Of a stretch of DNA of 64,000 bases, positions 25,923 through 34,523 are shown piece after piece. Every line of letters begins with the position of its first letter. The first letter of the stretch is position 1. Made by a program: the position numbers and the translations under genes. Source of the DNA: Frigidibacter sp037095735 (lineage in GTDB: Bacteria; Pseudomonadota; Alphaproteobacteria; Rhodobacterales; Rhodobacteraceae); the NCBI RefSeq assembly GCF_037095735.1, contig NZ_JBAWKD010000002.1:620001-684000 (forward strand). Direction: 5' to 3'. The notes beneath the pieces were generated by a model. It searched no databases, was not told the DNA's origin, and saw only the letters and a program-made list of their open reading frames with translations.

Positions 25923-27152
25923 ATGACCGCCACCTGCGCGCCGATGGCCGCGCCGCTCGCCCCGCCGGCCCATGGCCTGGCGCGCGCCTCCTGCGTGCTT
26001 GCGATCTTTTCCGCCCTGCTGGGCAGCACAGCACCCAGCCCGCTCTACCCGATCTACCTCGAACGGCTGCACGCCGGGCATGGCACCGGCACGGTGATCT
26101 ACGCCATGTACACGCTGGGCACCCTGGCCGCGCTCTTGCTGAGCGCGCGGCTGGGCGGACGCATCGGCGACCTGCGGCGGGTGATCCTGCCGGGGCTGGT
26201 GATCACCGCGCTGGGCGCGCTGATCTTCGCGCGGGCCGACACGCTGGCGATGCTGCTGGTCGGGCGCGGGCTGAACGGGGTCGGCACCGGGCTGATCGCC
26301 GGGCTCGCCACCTCGGCGCTCTACGACCTCGCGCCCGCGGGGCGCCGCGCGCAGGCCGCGATGATCGCCACCGTCGCCTTCACCGCCGGGGCCGCGGGCG
26401 GGCCGCTGCTCAGCTCGGCCGCGCTGGCCGCCGATGCCGCCCCGACCGTCACCCCCTTCGTGGTGATCGCACTCAGTGCGTCGCTGGCCTTCGCCGGCCT
26501 GATGCGCGCCGACTGGCCGCAGCCGGCCGAGAATCGCGCCGGGACCGTGACTGAGGACACCGCACCCGAGCTGCCCGGGCGCACCGATGTCGCACCCTAT
26601 GTCCTTGGCTGCCTCGCGATCACCGCGGCCTGGATGCTGGGCTCGCAGCTGATGGCGATGGGCAGCATGCTGGCGCAAGAGGTCTATGGAGTGCGCTCGG
26701 CCGGGCTGGCCGGGCTGATCCCGGCGATCTTCCAGATCAGCGCCGGCGCGGGCCAGGCGCTCTTCGGCCGCTTCGCGCCCCGCCGCCCGGTGGGGCTGGG
26801 GCTGGCGGCGATGGCCGCGGCGCAGCTGGGCCTCGTGCTGGCGGTGCCGGGCGCGCATGGCACGGCGATGTTCGTGCTGATCGCCGGCTGCGGGCTGGCC
26901 TATGGCGCGGTCTTCGTGGGCGGGCTGGGGCTGGTGAACGCCGCCGCTGCCCCCGCCCGCCGCGCCGCGCTGGTCTCACGCTTCTACATCGTGGGCTACC
27001 TCGCCAACGCGGTGCCGGCGATGCTGGTCGGCGTGCTCAGCGACCGGCTGGGGCTGGCGGAGGCCTTCGTGCTGTTCTCGGCCGCGCTGATGGCCGTCGC
27101 CCTCTTCAGCGCGGGCTTCGCGCACCGGCTGGGCCGCCGCGCCCCGCTGTAG
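25923..27152 (+). CDS. MFS transporter
   Basis: 409 aa with about 12 hydrophobic segments. After the first helix, LGSTAPSPLYPIYLERLHAG resembles drug/sugar exporters of the major facilitator superfamily. The loop 2-3 motif reads GGRIGDLRRVILPG, a good match to the MFS motif A, and RGLNGVGTGLIAG follows. It is probably an inner-membrane exporter; the substrate is unknown. It stands alone, 158 bases after the DUF1850 gene, and converges on the dihydrolipoyl dehydrogenase gene with 7 bases between stops. Confidence 0.92.
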   Translation: MTATCAPMAAPLAPPAHGLARASCVLAIFSALLGSTAPSPLYPIYLERLHAGHGTGTVIYAMYTLGTLAALLLSARLGGRIGDLRRVILPGLVITALGALIFARADTLAMLLVGRGLNGVGTGLIAGLATSALYDLAPAGRRAQAAMIATVAFTAGAAGGPLLSSAALAADAAPTVTPFVVIALSASLAFAGLMRADWPQPAENRAGTVTEDTAPELPGRTDVAPYVLGCLAITAAWMLGSQLMAMGSMLAQEVYGVRSAGLAGLIPAIFQISAGAGQALFGRFAPRRPVGLGLAAMAAAQLGLVLAVPGAHGTAMFVLIAGCGLAYGAVFVGGLGLVNAAAAPARRAALVSRFYIVGYLANAVPAMLVGVLSDRLGLAEAFVLFSAALMAVALFSAGFAHRLGRRAPL

Positions 27153-27159
27153 GCGCCGC

Positions 27160-28551
27160 TCAGATGTGCAGCGCGTGCCCCAGCGCGCGCAGGCAGGCCT
27201 CGTGCAGCGCCTCGCCCTGCGTGGGATGCGCGTGGATCGTGCCGGTCACGTCCTCGAGCACCATCGCGTTCTCGAGGACCAGCGCGAACGCCGCCGAGAG
27301 CTCGGACACCCCCGCCCCCACCGCCTGCAGGCCCAGCACGAGGTGATCCTCCTTGCGGGCGACGACGCGCACGAAGCCGTCCTCGCGCCCGGTGGTCATC
27401 GCGCGGCCGTTGGCCTGGAACGGGAAGCTCGCCGCCAGCACCTCGTGCCCCTCGGCCCGCGCCTGGTCGGGCGAAAGGCCGACGGTGACGATCTCGGGGT
27501 CGGTGAAGCACACCGCCGGGATCACGCGACGGTCCCAACTGCGGGTCTGGCCCGCGACGATCTCGGCCACCATCTCGCCCTGCGCCATCGCACGATGCGC
27601 CAGCATCGGTTCGCCGGTCACGTCGCCGATCGCATAGACCCCGCGCATTGAGGCGCGGCAGCGCCCGTCCACGCGGATGAACGACCCATCCATCTCGAGC
27701 CCGAGGTTTTCCAACCCGATCCCCGCCGTCACCGGCCGCCGTCCGACCGTGACCAGCACTTTTTCGGCATCGATCTCGTCATGGCCATCTGTGGTCCAGA
27801 CCCGAAGCCCGCCGCCCTCGCCCAGACCCTCGGCCTTGGCGCCCGTAAGAACCCGCACCCCCAGTGCTTCCAGCCGCGCCGCCACCGGCCGGGTCAGTTC
27901 CGCGTCATACTGCGGCAGGATCTTCCCCGCCGCCTCGACCGCCGTCACCTTCGCGCCAAGCTTGGCGAAGGCGGTGCCAAGCTCGAGCCCGATGTAGCCG
28001 CCACCGACCACGGCCAGGGTCTTCGGCACCTCGGTCAGCGCCAGCGCGCCGGTCGACGAGATCACCTTGCCGCCGAACGGCAGCGAGGGCACCTCGACCG
28101 GGGCCGAGCCGGTGGCGATCACCACCGCCTCGGCCTCGATCCGGATCTCACCCTCCGCGGTCTGCACCACGGCGCTCTTGCCGTCGCGCAGCACCGCGCG
28201 GCCGGTCACATGGCGCACCTTGGCGCGTTTCATCAAGGTCGAGACGCCCTCGTTCAGGCGCCGCACGATGCCGTCCTTCCAATCTTTCGCGCGCGAAAGA
28301 TCCATCGCCGGGGCGGTGGCGGTGATGCCCAGCGGGCTGCCGCCGCCCGCGATCTCGACCAGCCGGTGGAATTCCTCGGCGGCATGGATCAGCGCCTTCG
28401 AGGGGATGCAGCCGACGTTCAGGCAGGTGCCGCCCGGCGGTTCGGGATCGACGATCACGGTGTCCACGCCCAGTTGCCCGGCGCGGATCGCGCAGACATA
28501 GCCACCGGGACCGGCGCCCAGGATCAGAAGCTTGCAGGTCAGGTCCGTCAT
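27160..28551 (-). CDS. lpdA: Dihydrolipoyl dehydrogenase (E3 of ketoacid complex)
   Basis: 463 aa flavoprotein that reoxidises the lipoyl arm using NAD+. FAD-binding GAGPGGYVCAIRAG, redox-active disulfide GGTCLNVGCIPSKAL, NAD-binding VVGGGYIGLELG and the C-terminal HAHPTQGEALHEA with the catalytic His-Glu pair are all intact. It is the last gene of the bkd operon, starting 1 base after the E2 stop, so it is probably the E3 dedicated to the branched-chain complex rather than the general enzyme. Confidence 0.96.
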   Translation of the reverse strand: MTDLTCKLLILGAGPGGYVCAIRAGQLGVDTVIVDPEPPGGTCLNVGCIPSKALIHAAEEFHRLVEIAGGGSPLGITATAPAMDLSRAKDWKDGIVRRLNEGVSTLMKRAKVRHVTGRAVLRDGKSAVVQTAEGEIRIEAEAVVIATGSAPVEVPSLPFGGKVISSTGALALTEVPKTLAVVGGGYIGLELGTAFAKLGAKVTAVEAAGKILPQYDAELTRPVAARLEALGVRVLTGAKAEGLGEGGGLRVWTTDGHDEIDAEKVLVTVGRRPVTAGIGLENLGLEMDGSFIRVDGRCRASMRGVYAIGDVTGEPMLAHRAMAQGEMVAEIVAGQTRSWDRRVIPAVCFTDPEIVTVGLSPDQARAEGHEVLAASFPFQANGRAMTTGREDGFVRVVARKEDHLVLGLQAVGAGVSELSAAFALVLENAMVLEDVTGTIHAHPTQGEALHEACLRALGHALHI

Positions 28552-28552
28552 C

Positions 28553-29827
28553 TCAGCCGTCCACGAAGATCATTGCCGGGGCTTCGAGCAGGCTTTTCAG
28601 CTTCTGCACGAAGACCGCCGCGTCCCAGCCGTCGATCACCCGGTGATCGAAGCTGCAGGACAGGTTCATCATCTTGCGCGGCTCGAAGGCCGTGCCGTTC
28701 CAGAAGGGCCGCACCGCCATCCGGTTCACGCCGACGATCGCCACCTCGGGGTGGTTGATGATCGGCGTGGTCGCGATCGCGCCCAGCGGTCCCAGCGAGG
28801 TGATGGTGATGGTCGAGCCGCTGAGTTCGTCGCGCGTCGCGCTGCCCTCGCGCGCGGCGGCCGAGACGCGGGCCAGTTCCGCCGCCGCCTCACGCAGGCC
28901 CATCGCCTCGACATGGCGCACCACCGGCACCATCAGCCCGGTGCCGGTCTGGGTGGCGATGCCGACATGCACGCCGCCATAACGCCGGATCACCCCGGCC
29001 TCGCCGTCGAAATGCGCGTTCAGCGCCGGTTGCGCCTTCACCGCGCGGGCGATGGCCTTCATCAGGAAGGGCAGCACCGTCAGCCGCTCGCCGCCCTCGG
29101 CGTTCAACCGCCCGCGCAGGTCCTCGAGCGCCTGCATGTCCACCTCTTCGACGATGGTGATATGCGGGATCTCGCGCTTGGCCAGCGCCATCTTCTCGGC
29201 GATCTTGCGGCGCAGGCCGATGACGCGGATCTCTTCGACCGAGACATCCGGCTGCACCCGCCCCGGCCCGCCCGTGGGGCCGCCGTGGCTGAGCCAGTCG
29301 TCCAGATCCTGATGGGTGATGCGCCCCGCCGGACCGGTGCCGCGCAGGAAGCGCAGGTCCGCCCCCGCCTCGCGCGCCCGCGCCCGGACCGAGGGCGAGG
29401 CCAGCGGTTTTTCACCTTCCTTCCGGGGGCTTGCCGGGGCTCGCGCGGCCTTGGGCGCGGGCCGGGCCACGGATTCCGGCTTGGGTTCCGGCTTCGGCGC
29501 GGCTTTCGGCGCGTCCTTCGGTGCGGGCTCCGGTGCCGCGGCCGCCGGGGCCGGTTCGGCCGCATCGGCCTTCATGTTGCCGGGCCCGTCGACCTCGAGC
29601 CGGATCAGCTCGGCCCCGACGGCCATGGTGCGTCCGGGCTCGCCGCCCAGCCAGACGACCTTGCCGGTGGCGGGCGAAGGGATTTCCACCGTCGCCTTGT
29701 CTGTCATCACCGCGACCATCGCCGCGTCCTCGCGGATGGTGTCACCCTCGGCCACCATCCATTCGACTAGTTCCGCCTCGGCGATGCCCTCGCCGATGTC
29801 GGGCAGGCGGATCGAGAGAATGCCCAT
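28553..29827 (-). CDS. bkdB: Branched-chain ketoacid dehydrogenase E2 acyltransferase
   Basis: 424 aa. The start MGILSIRLPDIGEGIAEAEL opens the lipoyl domain (about 1-80; lipoyl-Lys in VMTDKATVEI). A long Ala/Pro/Lys linker (about 88-140, many PAP/PEP repeats) follows, then the peripheral subunit-binding domain (LASPSVRARAREAGADLRFL) and the catalytic domain ending in SCSFDHRVIDGWDAAVF with the active-site His and Asp. It transfers the branched acyl group to CoA. It starts 2 bases after the E1-beta stop. Only one lipoyl domain, as usual for BCKDH. Confidence 0.96.
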   Translation of the reverse strand: MGILSIRLPDIGEGIAEAELVEWMVAEGDTIREDAAMVAVMTDKATVEIPSPATGKVVWLGGEPGRTMAVGAELIRLEVDGPGNMKADAAEPAPAAAAPEPAPKDAPKAAPKPEPKPESVARPAPKAARAPASPRKEGEKPLASPSVRARAREAGADLRFLRGTGPAGRITHQDLDDWLSHGGPTGGPGRVQPDVSVEEIRVIGLRRKIAEKMALAKREIPHITIVEEVDMQALEDLRGRLNAEGGERLTVLPFLMKAIARAVKAQPALNAHFDGEAGVIRRYGGVHVGIATQTGTGLMVPVVRHVEAMGLREAAAELARVSAAAREGSATRDELSGSTITITSLGPLGAIATTPIINHPEVAIVGVNRMAVRPFWNGTAFEPRKMMNLSCSFDHRVIDGWDAAVFVQKLKSLLEAPAMIFVDG

Positions 29828-29829
29828 GC

Positions 29830-30846
29830 TCACGCCTCCTCGAGGATGTCGGTCAGGGCCCGGGCCACGCGTTCCGGGCCGGGGAAGTAGATCCATTCGT
29901 GGACATGCGGATAGGGCGTGTCCCAGCCCGCGATCCGGCGCACCGGCGCCTCGAGATGGTAGAAGCATTCCTGCTGCACCAGCGCCGCCAGTTCCGCCCC
30001 GAAGCCAGAGGTCAGCGTCGCCTCGTGCAGCACCACGCAGCGCCCGGTCTTCTTCACCGAGGCGACAATCGCATCGAGATCGAGCGGCAGAAGCGTGCGC
30101 AGGTCGATCACCTCGGCATCCACGCCCGCTGCCTCGGCCCCGGCCAGAGCGACATGAACCATCGTGCCATAGGCCAGAATGGTGACAGCCCGCCCCTCGC
30201 GCCGGGTCACGGCCTTTCCGAGCGGAACGGTGTAATGTCCTTCCGCAACTTCGGACAGGTCATGGGTTTTCCAGGCGGTCACCGGCCGGTCGTGCCAGCC
30301 GTCGAAGGGGCCGTTGTAAAGCCGCTTGGGTTCGAGAAAGATAACCGGGTCCGGATCCTCGATCGCCGCGATCAGCAGGCCCTTGGCGTCCTGAGGGTTC
30401 GAAGGCACCACGACCTTCAGCCCGGTGACATGGGTGAAGAGCGCCTCGGGCGATTGCGAATGGGTCTGGCCGCCGAAGATGCCGCCGCCGGTCGGCATGC
30501 GCACCACCATCGGGCAGGTGAACTCGCCGGCGGAACGGTAGCGCAGCCGCGCGGCCTCGGACACGATCTGGTCATAGGCCGGATAGACGTAATCGGCGAA
30601 CTGGATCTCGACCACCGGTTTCAGGCCGTAGGTGGCCATGCCGATGCCGGCGCCGACAATGCCGGATTCCGAGATCGGCGCGTCGAAACAGCGGCTTGCC
30701 CCGTATTTCTTCTGCAAGCCGGCGGTGCAGCGGAAGACGCCGCCGAAATAGCCCACGTCCTCGCCGAAGACGACCACCCGCGGGTCGGCGGCCATCGCCA
30801 CGTCCATCGCGTCGCGGATCGCCTCGATCATCGTCATGCGCGCCAT
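29830..30846 (-). CDS. bkdA2: Branched-chain ketoacid dehydrogenase E1 beta
   Basis: 338 aa, start MARMTMIEAIRDAMDVAMA. The typical E1-beta sequence VVVFGEDVGYFGGVFRCTAG is followed by FDAPISESGIVGAGIGMAT and MPTGGGIFGGQTHSQSPEA. It pairs with E1-alpha to decarboxylate the 2-oxo acids of Val, Leu and Ile with thiamine diphosphate. Its ATG overlaps the E1-alpha stop (ATGA), so the two subunits are translationally coupled in equal amounts. The C-terminal transketolase domain ends with FPGPERVARALTDI. Confidence 0.96.
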   Translation of the reverse strand: MARMTMIEAIRDAMDVAMAADPRVVVFGEDVGYFGGVFRCTAGLQKKYGASRCFDAPISESGIVGAGIGMATYGLKPVVEIQFADYVYPAYDQIVSEAARLRYRSAGEFTCPMVVRMPTGGGIFGGQTHSQSPEALFTHVTGLKVVVPSNPQDAKGLLIAAIEDPDPVIFLEPKRLYNGPFDGWHDRPVTAWKTHDLSEVAEGHYTVPLGKAVTRREGRAVTILAYGTMVHVALAGAEAAGVDAEVIDLRTLLPLDLDAIVASVKKTGRCVVLHEATLTSGFGAELAALVQQECFYHLEAPVRRIAGWDTPYPHVHEWIYFPGPERVARALTDILEEA

Positions 30847-32108
30847 CAGAAGCCCGCCTCCTGCCGCTGTTTCTTCAGATGCGGGGGCATCTCGGCATAG
30901 ACGTCCTCGAACATGTCCTTGGGCGAGGGCCGGCGCCCGGAATGCAGGGTGCCGATCGCCTCGGCCTGTTTCTGGGCATTGGTGATCGTGGCCAGCACCT
31001 CTGCCTCGGCCTGGGCGTGACGCTCCTCGCTCCAGAGGCCGCGGGCGATCAGATGCGCCTTCAGCCGCAGCACCGGATCGCCCAGCGGCCAGGCCGCGCT
31101 TTCGGCGGCGGGGCGATAGGCGTTCGGATCGTCCGAGGTCGAATGCCCCCCGGCGCGGTAGGTGACATATTCGACGACCGTGGGCCCGAGGTTGCGCCGC
31201 GCGCGTTCCACCGCCCATTTCGCGGCGGCGTAGACGGCGAGGTAGTCGTTGCCGTCGACCCGCAGCGCCGGGATCCCGAAGCCGAGCCCCCGCGCCGCGA
31301 AGGTCCCCGCGCCGCCCCTCGCGATGCCCTGGAAGGTTGAGATCGCCCATTGGTTGTTGACGATATTCAACACGACCGGCGCCTTGTAGGTCGAGGCGAA
31401 GACCAGAGCCGCATGAAAATCGCTTTCCGCGGTCGAGCCGTCGCCGATCCATCCGGCAGAGATGCGGGTGTCGCCCGAGATCGCCGAGGCCATCGCCCAG
31501 CCCACCGCCTGGATGAACTGCGTGGCGAGGTTGCCCGAGATGGTGAAGAAGCCATGCTCCTTCGAGGAATACATCACCGGCAGCTGCCGGCCGCGCAGGC
31601 GGTCGCCGTCGTTCGAATAGACCTGGTTCATCATTTCCGACAGCGGGTAGTCGTCGGCGATCAGAAGCCCCGCCTGCCGGTAGGTCGGGAAGTTCATGTC
31701 GCCGGGTTCCAGCGCCTTGCGGAAGGCGCAGCTGATCGCCTCTTCGCCCAGGTGCTGCATGTAGAAGCTGGTCTTCTGCTGGCGCTGCGCAGTCATCATC
31801 CGCGCGTCGTATGTGCGCAGCATCATCATGTGGCGCAGGCCGGCCAGCAGGTCCTCGTCGGTCAGGTCCAGCGCCTCGGCCCAAGGGCCCACCGCCTCGC
31901 CCTCGCGGTTCAGCACGCGGATGATGGTGAAGGCGAGGTCGCGCATCGCCTCGGGGTCCTCGGTCACCTCGGGCCGGCGCACGGTGCCCGCGCGCGGGAT
32001 CGGCACGCCCGAGAAATCGGGCTGGCCGCCGGGGCGCACCGCAGGCTCCGGCACGGTCAGGCTGAGGGGTGCGTGCGCAGGCGCAATCGGGGCGTCGTCT
32101 TCGGCCAC
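30846..32108 (-). CDS. bkdA1: Branched-chain ketoacid dehydrogenase E1 alpha
   Basis: 420 aa from GTG (VAEDDAPIAPAHAPLS). I chose this start because GGGAGGAG lies just upstream; an ATG 18 codons earlier would place the ribosome site inside the coding sequence. The thiamine diphosphate motif is GWIGDGSTAESDFHAAL...NIVNNQW. The phosphorylation-loop region RAGGHSTSDDPNAYRP matches the family. First gene of bkdA1-A2-B-lpdA. The intergenic region with the divergent Lrp-type gene carries an 11-bp inverted repeat, a likely regulatory target. Confidence 0.95.
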   Translation of the reverse strand: MAEDDAPIAPAHAPLSLTVPEPAVRPGGQPDFSGVPIPRAGTVRRPEVTEDPEAMRDLAFTIIRVLNREGEAVGPWAEALDLTDEDLLAGLRHMMMLRTYDARMMTAQRQQKTSFYMQHLGEEAISCAFRKALEPGDMNFPTYRQAGLLIADDYPLSEMMNQVYSNDGDRLRGRQLPVMYSSKEHGFFTISGNLATQFIQAVGWAMASAISGDTRISAGWIGDGSTAESDFHAALVFASTYKAPVVLNIVNNQWAISTFQGIARGGAGTFAARGLGFGIPALRVDGNDYLAVYAAAKWAVERARRNLGPTVVEYVTYRAGGHSTSDDPNAYRPAAESAAWPLGDPVLRLKAHLIARGLWSEERHAQAEAEVLATITNAQKQAEAIGTLHSGRRPSPKDMFEDVYAEMPPHLKKQRQEAGF

Positions 32109-32210
32109 CTTGGTCTCCTCCCATGTGGTCCCCAGAAACGGGCCCCGCACGCGCCTCCTCAAGCGTGGGTCGGGGATCGTTGGCTCCAGCCTCGCAGAGA
32201 CGCGACGGAA

Positions 32211-32286
32211 GATCCTTTCGATGATTGAGTTTGCGGGGCTTTGGGCAAAAGGTGCTTTCGGGGATGGGCGCGAACTCGAAAGGATC
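32211..32286. promoter_or_regulatory. Split 11-bp inverted repeat in bkd/bkdR divergent promoter
   Basis: GATCCTTTCGA (32211-32221) and its exact reverse complement TCGAAAGGATC (32276-32286) are separated by 54 bases. The right arm contains the AAAGGA ribosome site of the regulator gene. Paired distant sites fit Lrp-family octamer binding and autoregulation; this is inferred. Confidence 0.65.
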
Positions 32287-32290
32287 GTTC

Positions 32291-32791
32291 GTGGACAGCG
32301 GAGGACAACGCGCGGCGGGAAAAACCGACGGCCGACTCGACCGGATCGACCGGCGGATCCTGAGGGCGCTGCAGGCGGACGGGCGGCTGACGAATGCGCA
32401 GCTGGCCGAGGCGGTGGGCCTGTCGCCCAGCCCCTGCTGGCAGCGGACGCGGCGACTGGAAAGCGAAGGCTTCATCAAGGGATACACGGCCGAGCTCGAC
32501 CAGGCGCGGCTGGGCGCGGCCGAGACGGTGATCCTCGAGGTCGCACTCGAGCATCACGACGATGCCGCGCTGGAAGCTTTCGGACGGGCGATGGTCGAGA
32601 TCCCCGAGGTGCTCGAGGTCTACCTGACCACCGGCGAATACGATTATTTCGTGAAGGTCGCGGTGAACGGGACCGCGGGCTACGAGGAGTTCCTGCGCAC
32701 CAAGCTCTACCGCGTGCCCGGCATCCGCCATTCCCGGTCAAGCTTCACGCTGCGCTGTCTCAAGCGCAGCTCCGCCCCGGTCCCCGACTAG
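32291..32791 (+). CDS. bkdR: Lrp/AsnC-type regulator of bkd operon
   Basis: 166 aa from GTG at 32291, chosen for AAAGGA 6 bases upstream; ATG at 32264 is an alternative giving 9 more residues. The N-terminal winged helix is LDRIDRRILRALQADGRLTN...SPSPCWQRTRRLESEGFI, followed by an Lrp effector (RAM) domain with VLEVYLTTGEYDYFVKV and PGIRHSRSSFTLR. Divergence from bkdA1 identifies it as the probable BkdR activator that responds to branched-chain amino acids. The following DNA runs into the assembly gap. Confidence 0.9.
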   Translation: MDSGGQRAAGKTDGRLDRIDRRILRALQADGRLTNAQLAEAVGLSPSPCWQRTRRLESEGFIKGYTAELDQARLGAAETVILEVALEHHDDAALEAFGRAMVEIPEVLEVYLTTGEYDYFVKVAVNGTAGYEEFLRTKLYRVPGIRHSRSSFTLRCLKRSSAPVPD

Positions 32792-32847
32792 CGCCTCCGC
32801 AGACTGACGCGCCAAAGCGCGGGGGGGCGCGGGGGGGGACGCGTGCC

Positions 32848-32967
32848 NNNNNNNNNNNNNNNNNNNNNNNNNNNNNNNNNNNNNNNNNNNNNNNNNNNNN
32901 NNNNNNNNNNNNNNNNNNNNNNNNNNNNNNNNNNNNNNNNNNNNNNNNNNNNNNNNNNNNNNNNNNN
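32848..32967. other. Assembly gap (120 N)
   Basis: Unresolved bases between two convergent genes. The left edge is a G-run plus ACGCGTGCC (32831-32847); the right edge is a G7 palindrome (32968-32989). The true content is unknown. Similar sequence on both edges suggests a hairpin or duplicated repeat that blocked sequencing. Confidence 0.95.
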
Positions 32968-32989
32968 GGGGGGGCACGCGTGCCCCCCC
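32968..32989. repeat. Perfect 22-bp G/C palindrome at gap edge
   Basis: Seven G, CACGCGTG, then seven C form a perfect palindrome ending 8 bases from the GNAT stop codon. The left gap edge (G8, ACGCGTGCC) is nearly the same sequence, so it may be one structure read twice. It may act as a bidirectional terminator for the convergent genes. Confidence 0.7.
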
Positions 32990-32997
32990 GACCTGCC

Positions 32998-33810
32998 TCA
33001 TCCAAGCTCCAGCGTCGCCACCGCGAGTCCGGTCCCATCCCCGCGCGGCGCCGGCCCCCGGTACATCCGCGCCGTCCCGAACGAGGCCCCGAAGCCCAGC
33101 GCCTGCAGCGGCGCGGTCAGGGCCGAGCCCTCAGGCAGGTCCACGACGATCTCGCCCACGCCCATCGCCGCCACCGCCGCACGGATCAGCGTCAGCCCCG
33201 CCGCGGCCTCCGGCGCGACCACCGGCCCGATCTTCGCCGCCCCCCGGCACAGCCGCAGCGTCGCGAAGCCGCCGTGGCCAAGGTAGGTCCGCCGCGAGGC
33301 CGCCGGCGCCAGCCAGGCCGACAGGAAGCGGCTGCGGTCATACCCCGTCGCGGCGCGGTCGAGCGCCAGAAGTTCCGCCAGATCGGCCGCCCCGGCCTCG
33401 CGCACCGCGGGGTCACTCCGGCCGTCGATCCGCCCCTGCCAGCGCCAGGTCTGGCCCGCCGGCGCGAAGCCCGATTTCACGTAATTCGCCTGCTGCGCCG
33501 GCACGCCGTCAAGGCCCACGGTGCGCTCCCCCGCATGGGCCAGCGCGTGGGACCAAAGCGCGAAGCCCACGCCCCGGCCCCGCCAGTCGGGCCGGCAGAG
33601 GTAGAGGCCAAGGAAAGCCATGCCCGGGTCGTGGTTCACCACCGAGATCGCGGCGACCATCTCGCCGCCCGCGAAGGCGCCGAAGAAACCCTCCGGATCC
33701 GCGGCGCGGAAGGCCGCGGCATCATCGAGCCCGGGGTTCCAGCCCTCTGCCGCCGCCCAGTCCATCGCCTGCGACAGCTCGGGCCCGGTCAGGACGCGCA
33801 GATCGGGCAT
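32998..33810 (-). CDS. Two-domain GNAT acetyltransferase
   Basis: 270 aa. The start MPDLRVLTGPELSQAMDW overlaps the SDR stop by ATGA. The N-terminal GNAT fold has the acetyl-CoA loop CRPDWRGRGVGFALW (about residues 93-107). The C-terminal half (from about 150: YDRSRFLSAWLAPAAS...GFATLRLCRG) matches the second acetyltransferase-like domain found in this subgroup. It probably acetylates a small amine; substrate unknown. It is coupled to the SDR gene, suggesting joint action, but no pathway can be read. Confidence 0.9.
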   Translation of the reverse strand: MPDLRVLTGPELSQAMDWAAAEGWNPGLDDAAAFRAADPEGFFGAFAGGEMVAAISVVNHDPGMAFLGLYLCRPDWRGRGVGFALWSHALAHAGERTVGLDGVPAQQANYVKSGFAPAGQTWRWQGRIDGRSDPAVREAGAADLAELLALDRAATGYDRSRFLSAWLAPAASRRTYLGHGGFATLRLCRGAAKIGPVVAPEAAAGLTLIRAAVAAMGVGEIVVDLPEGSALTAPLQALGFGASFGTARMYRGPAPRGDGTGLAVATLELG

Positions 33811-34523
33811 CACAGGTCGCGGATGTCGGTGGCCGGTTGCGTGCCGAAGGCCTCGGACAGCAGGTGGGCGACGATGGCGGCGGCCGCGGCCTCGGGGCTG
33901 GCCAGCGCGCCCTCGGCCTTCATCGCGACGAAGCGGTCCAGCGCCGAGAAACGTTCGGCCGGGGTGGCGCGGATCGTGCCCTGCATCTCGGTGTCGATGA
34001 CGCCGGGGGCGAGGCTTTCCACCCGCAGCCCGGCCAGCGCGTCCTCGACGACCGAGCGGGCGTGGTGGTCGAGCGCGGCCTTGGTCGCGCAATAGACCGA
34101 CCAGCCGCTGTAGGCCTTGCGGGCGGCTCCGCTCGAGATGTGGCAGAGCCGGCGGTCGGGCAGGCCGGCGGTGGCGGCGATCATCGCCTCGGCCAGCATC
34201 AGCGGCGCCGCGACGTTCAGCGCGACGGCCTGCGCGACGGCGGCGGGGGCGTTGGTGCCGGCGGGGCCGATCGGCTCGACCATGCCGGCGTTGTTCACGA
34301 GGATCGCGGGCCCGGTGCCGCCGGCGAGGAAGTTCGCAAGCTCGCCCCCCGCCAGCCAGTCGCCGACCGCGGCGGTGTCGGACAGGTCCAGCGCCACCTC
34401 GCGCAGCCCCGCCGCGCCCGAGCGGCGGCGCGAGACCGCGAGCACCTCTGCCCCCGCCTCGACCAGTTCCGCGGCGATGGCCGCGCCGAGGCCGCGGCTG
34501 TGACCGGTTACGATGGCGCGCAT
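33810..34523 (-). CDS. Short-chain dehydrogenase/reductase
   Basis: 237 aa, start MRAIVTGHSRGLGAAIAAEL with AGGGGAT upstream (an ATG six codons earlier is less well supported). The cofactor motif is TGHSRGLG, the structural motif NNAG (VNNAGMVEP), the active site Ser in CHISSGAARK and YCATK with the catalytic Tyr and Lys. The Rossmann loop ending SRRR suggests NADP preference. It resembles benzil/sepiapterin-type reductases. The substrate is unknown. It is translationally coupled to the downstream GNAT gene. Confidence 0.92.
   Translation of the reverse strand: MRAIVTGHSRGLGAAIAAELVEAGAEVLAVSRRRSGAAGLREVALDLSDTAAVGDWLAGGELANFLAGGTGPAILVNNAGMVEPIGPAGTNAPAAVAQAVALNVAAPLMLAEAMIAATAGLPDRRLCHISSGAARKAYSGWSVYCATKAALDHHARSVVEDALAGLRVESLAPGVIDTEMQGTIRATPAERFSALDRFVAMKAEGALASPEAAAAAIVAHLLSEAFGTQPATDIRDL

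Noticed and set aside
32738..33038. Frames running through the N gap
   Set aside because: Unknown residues; no evidence for coding content.
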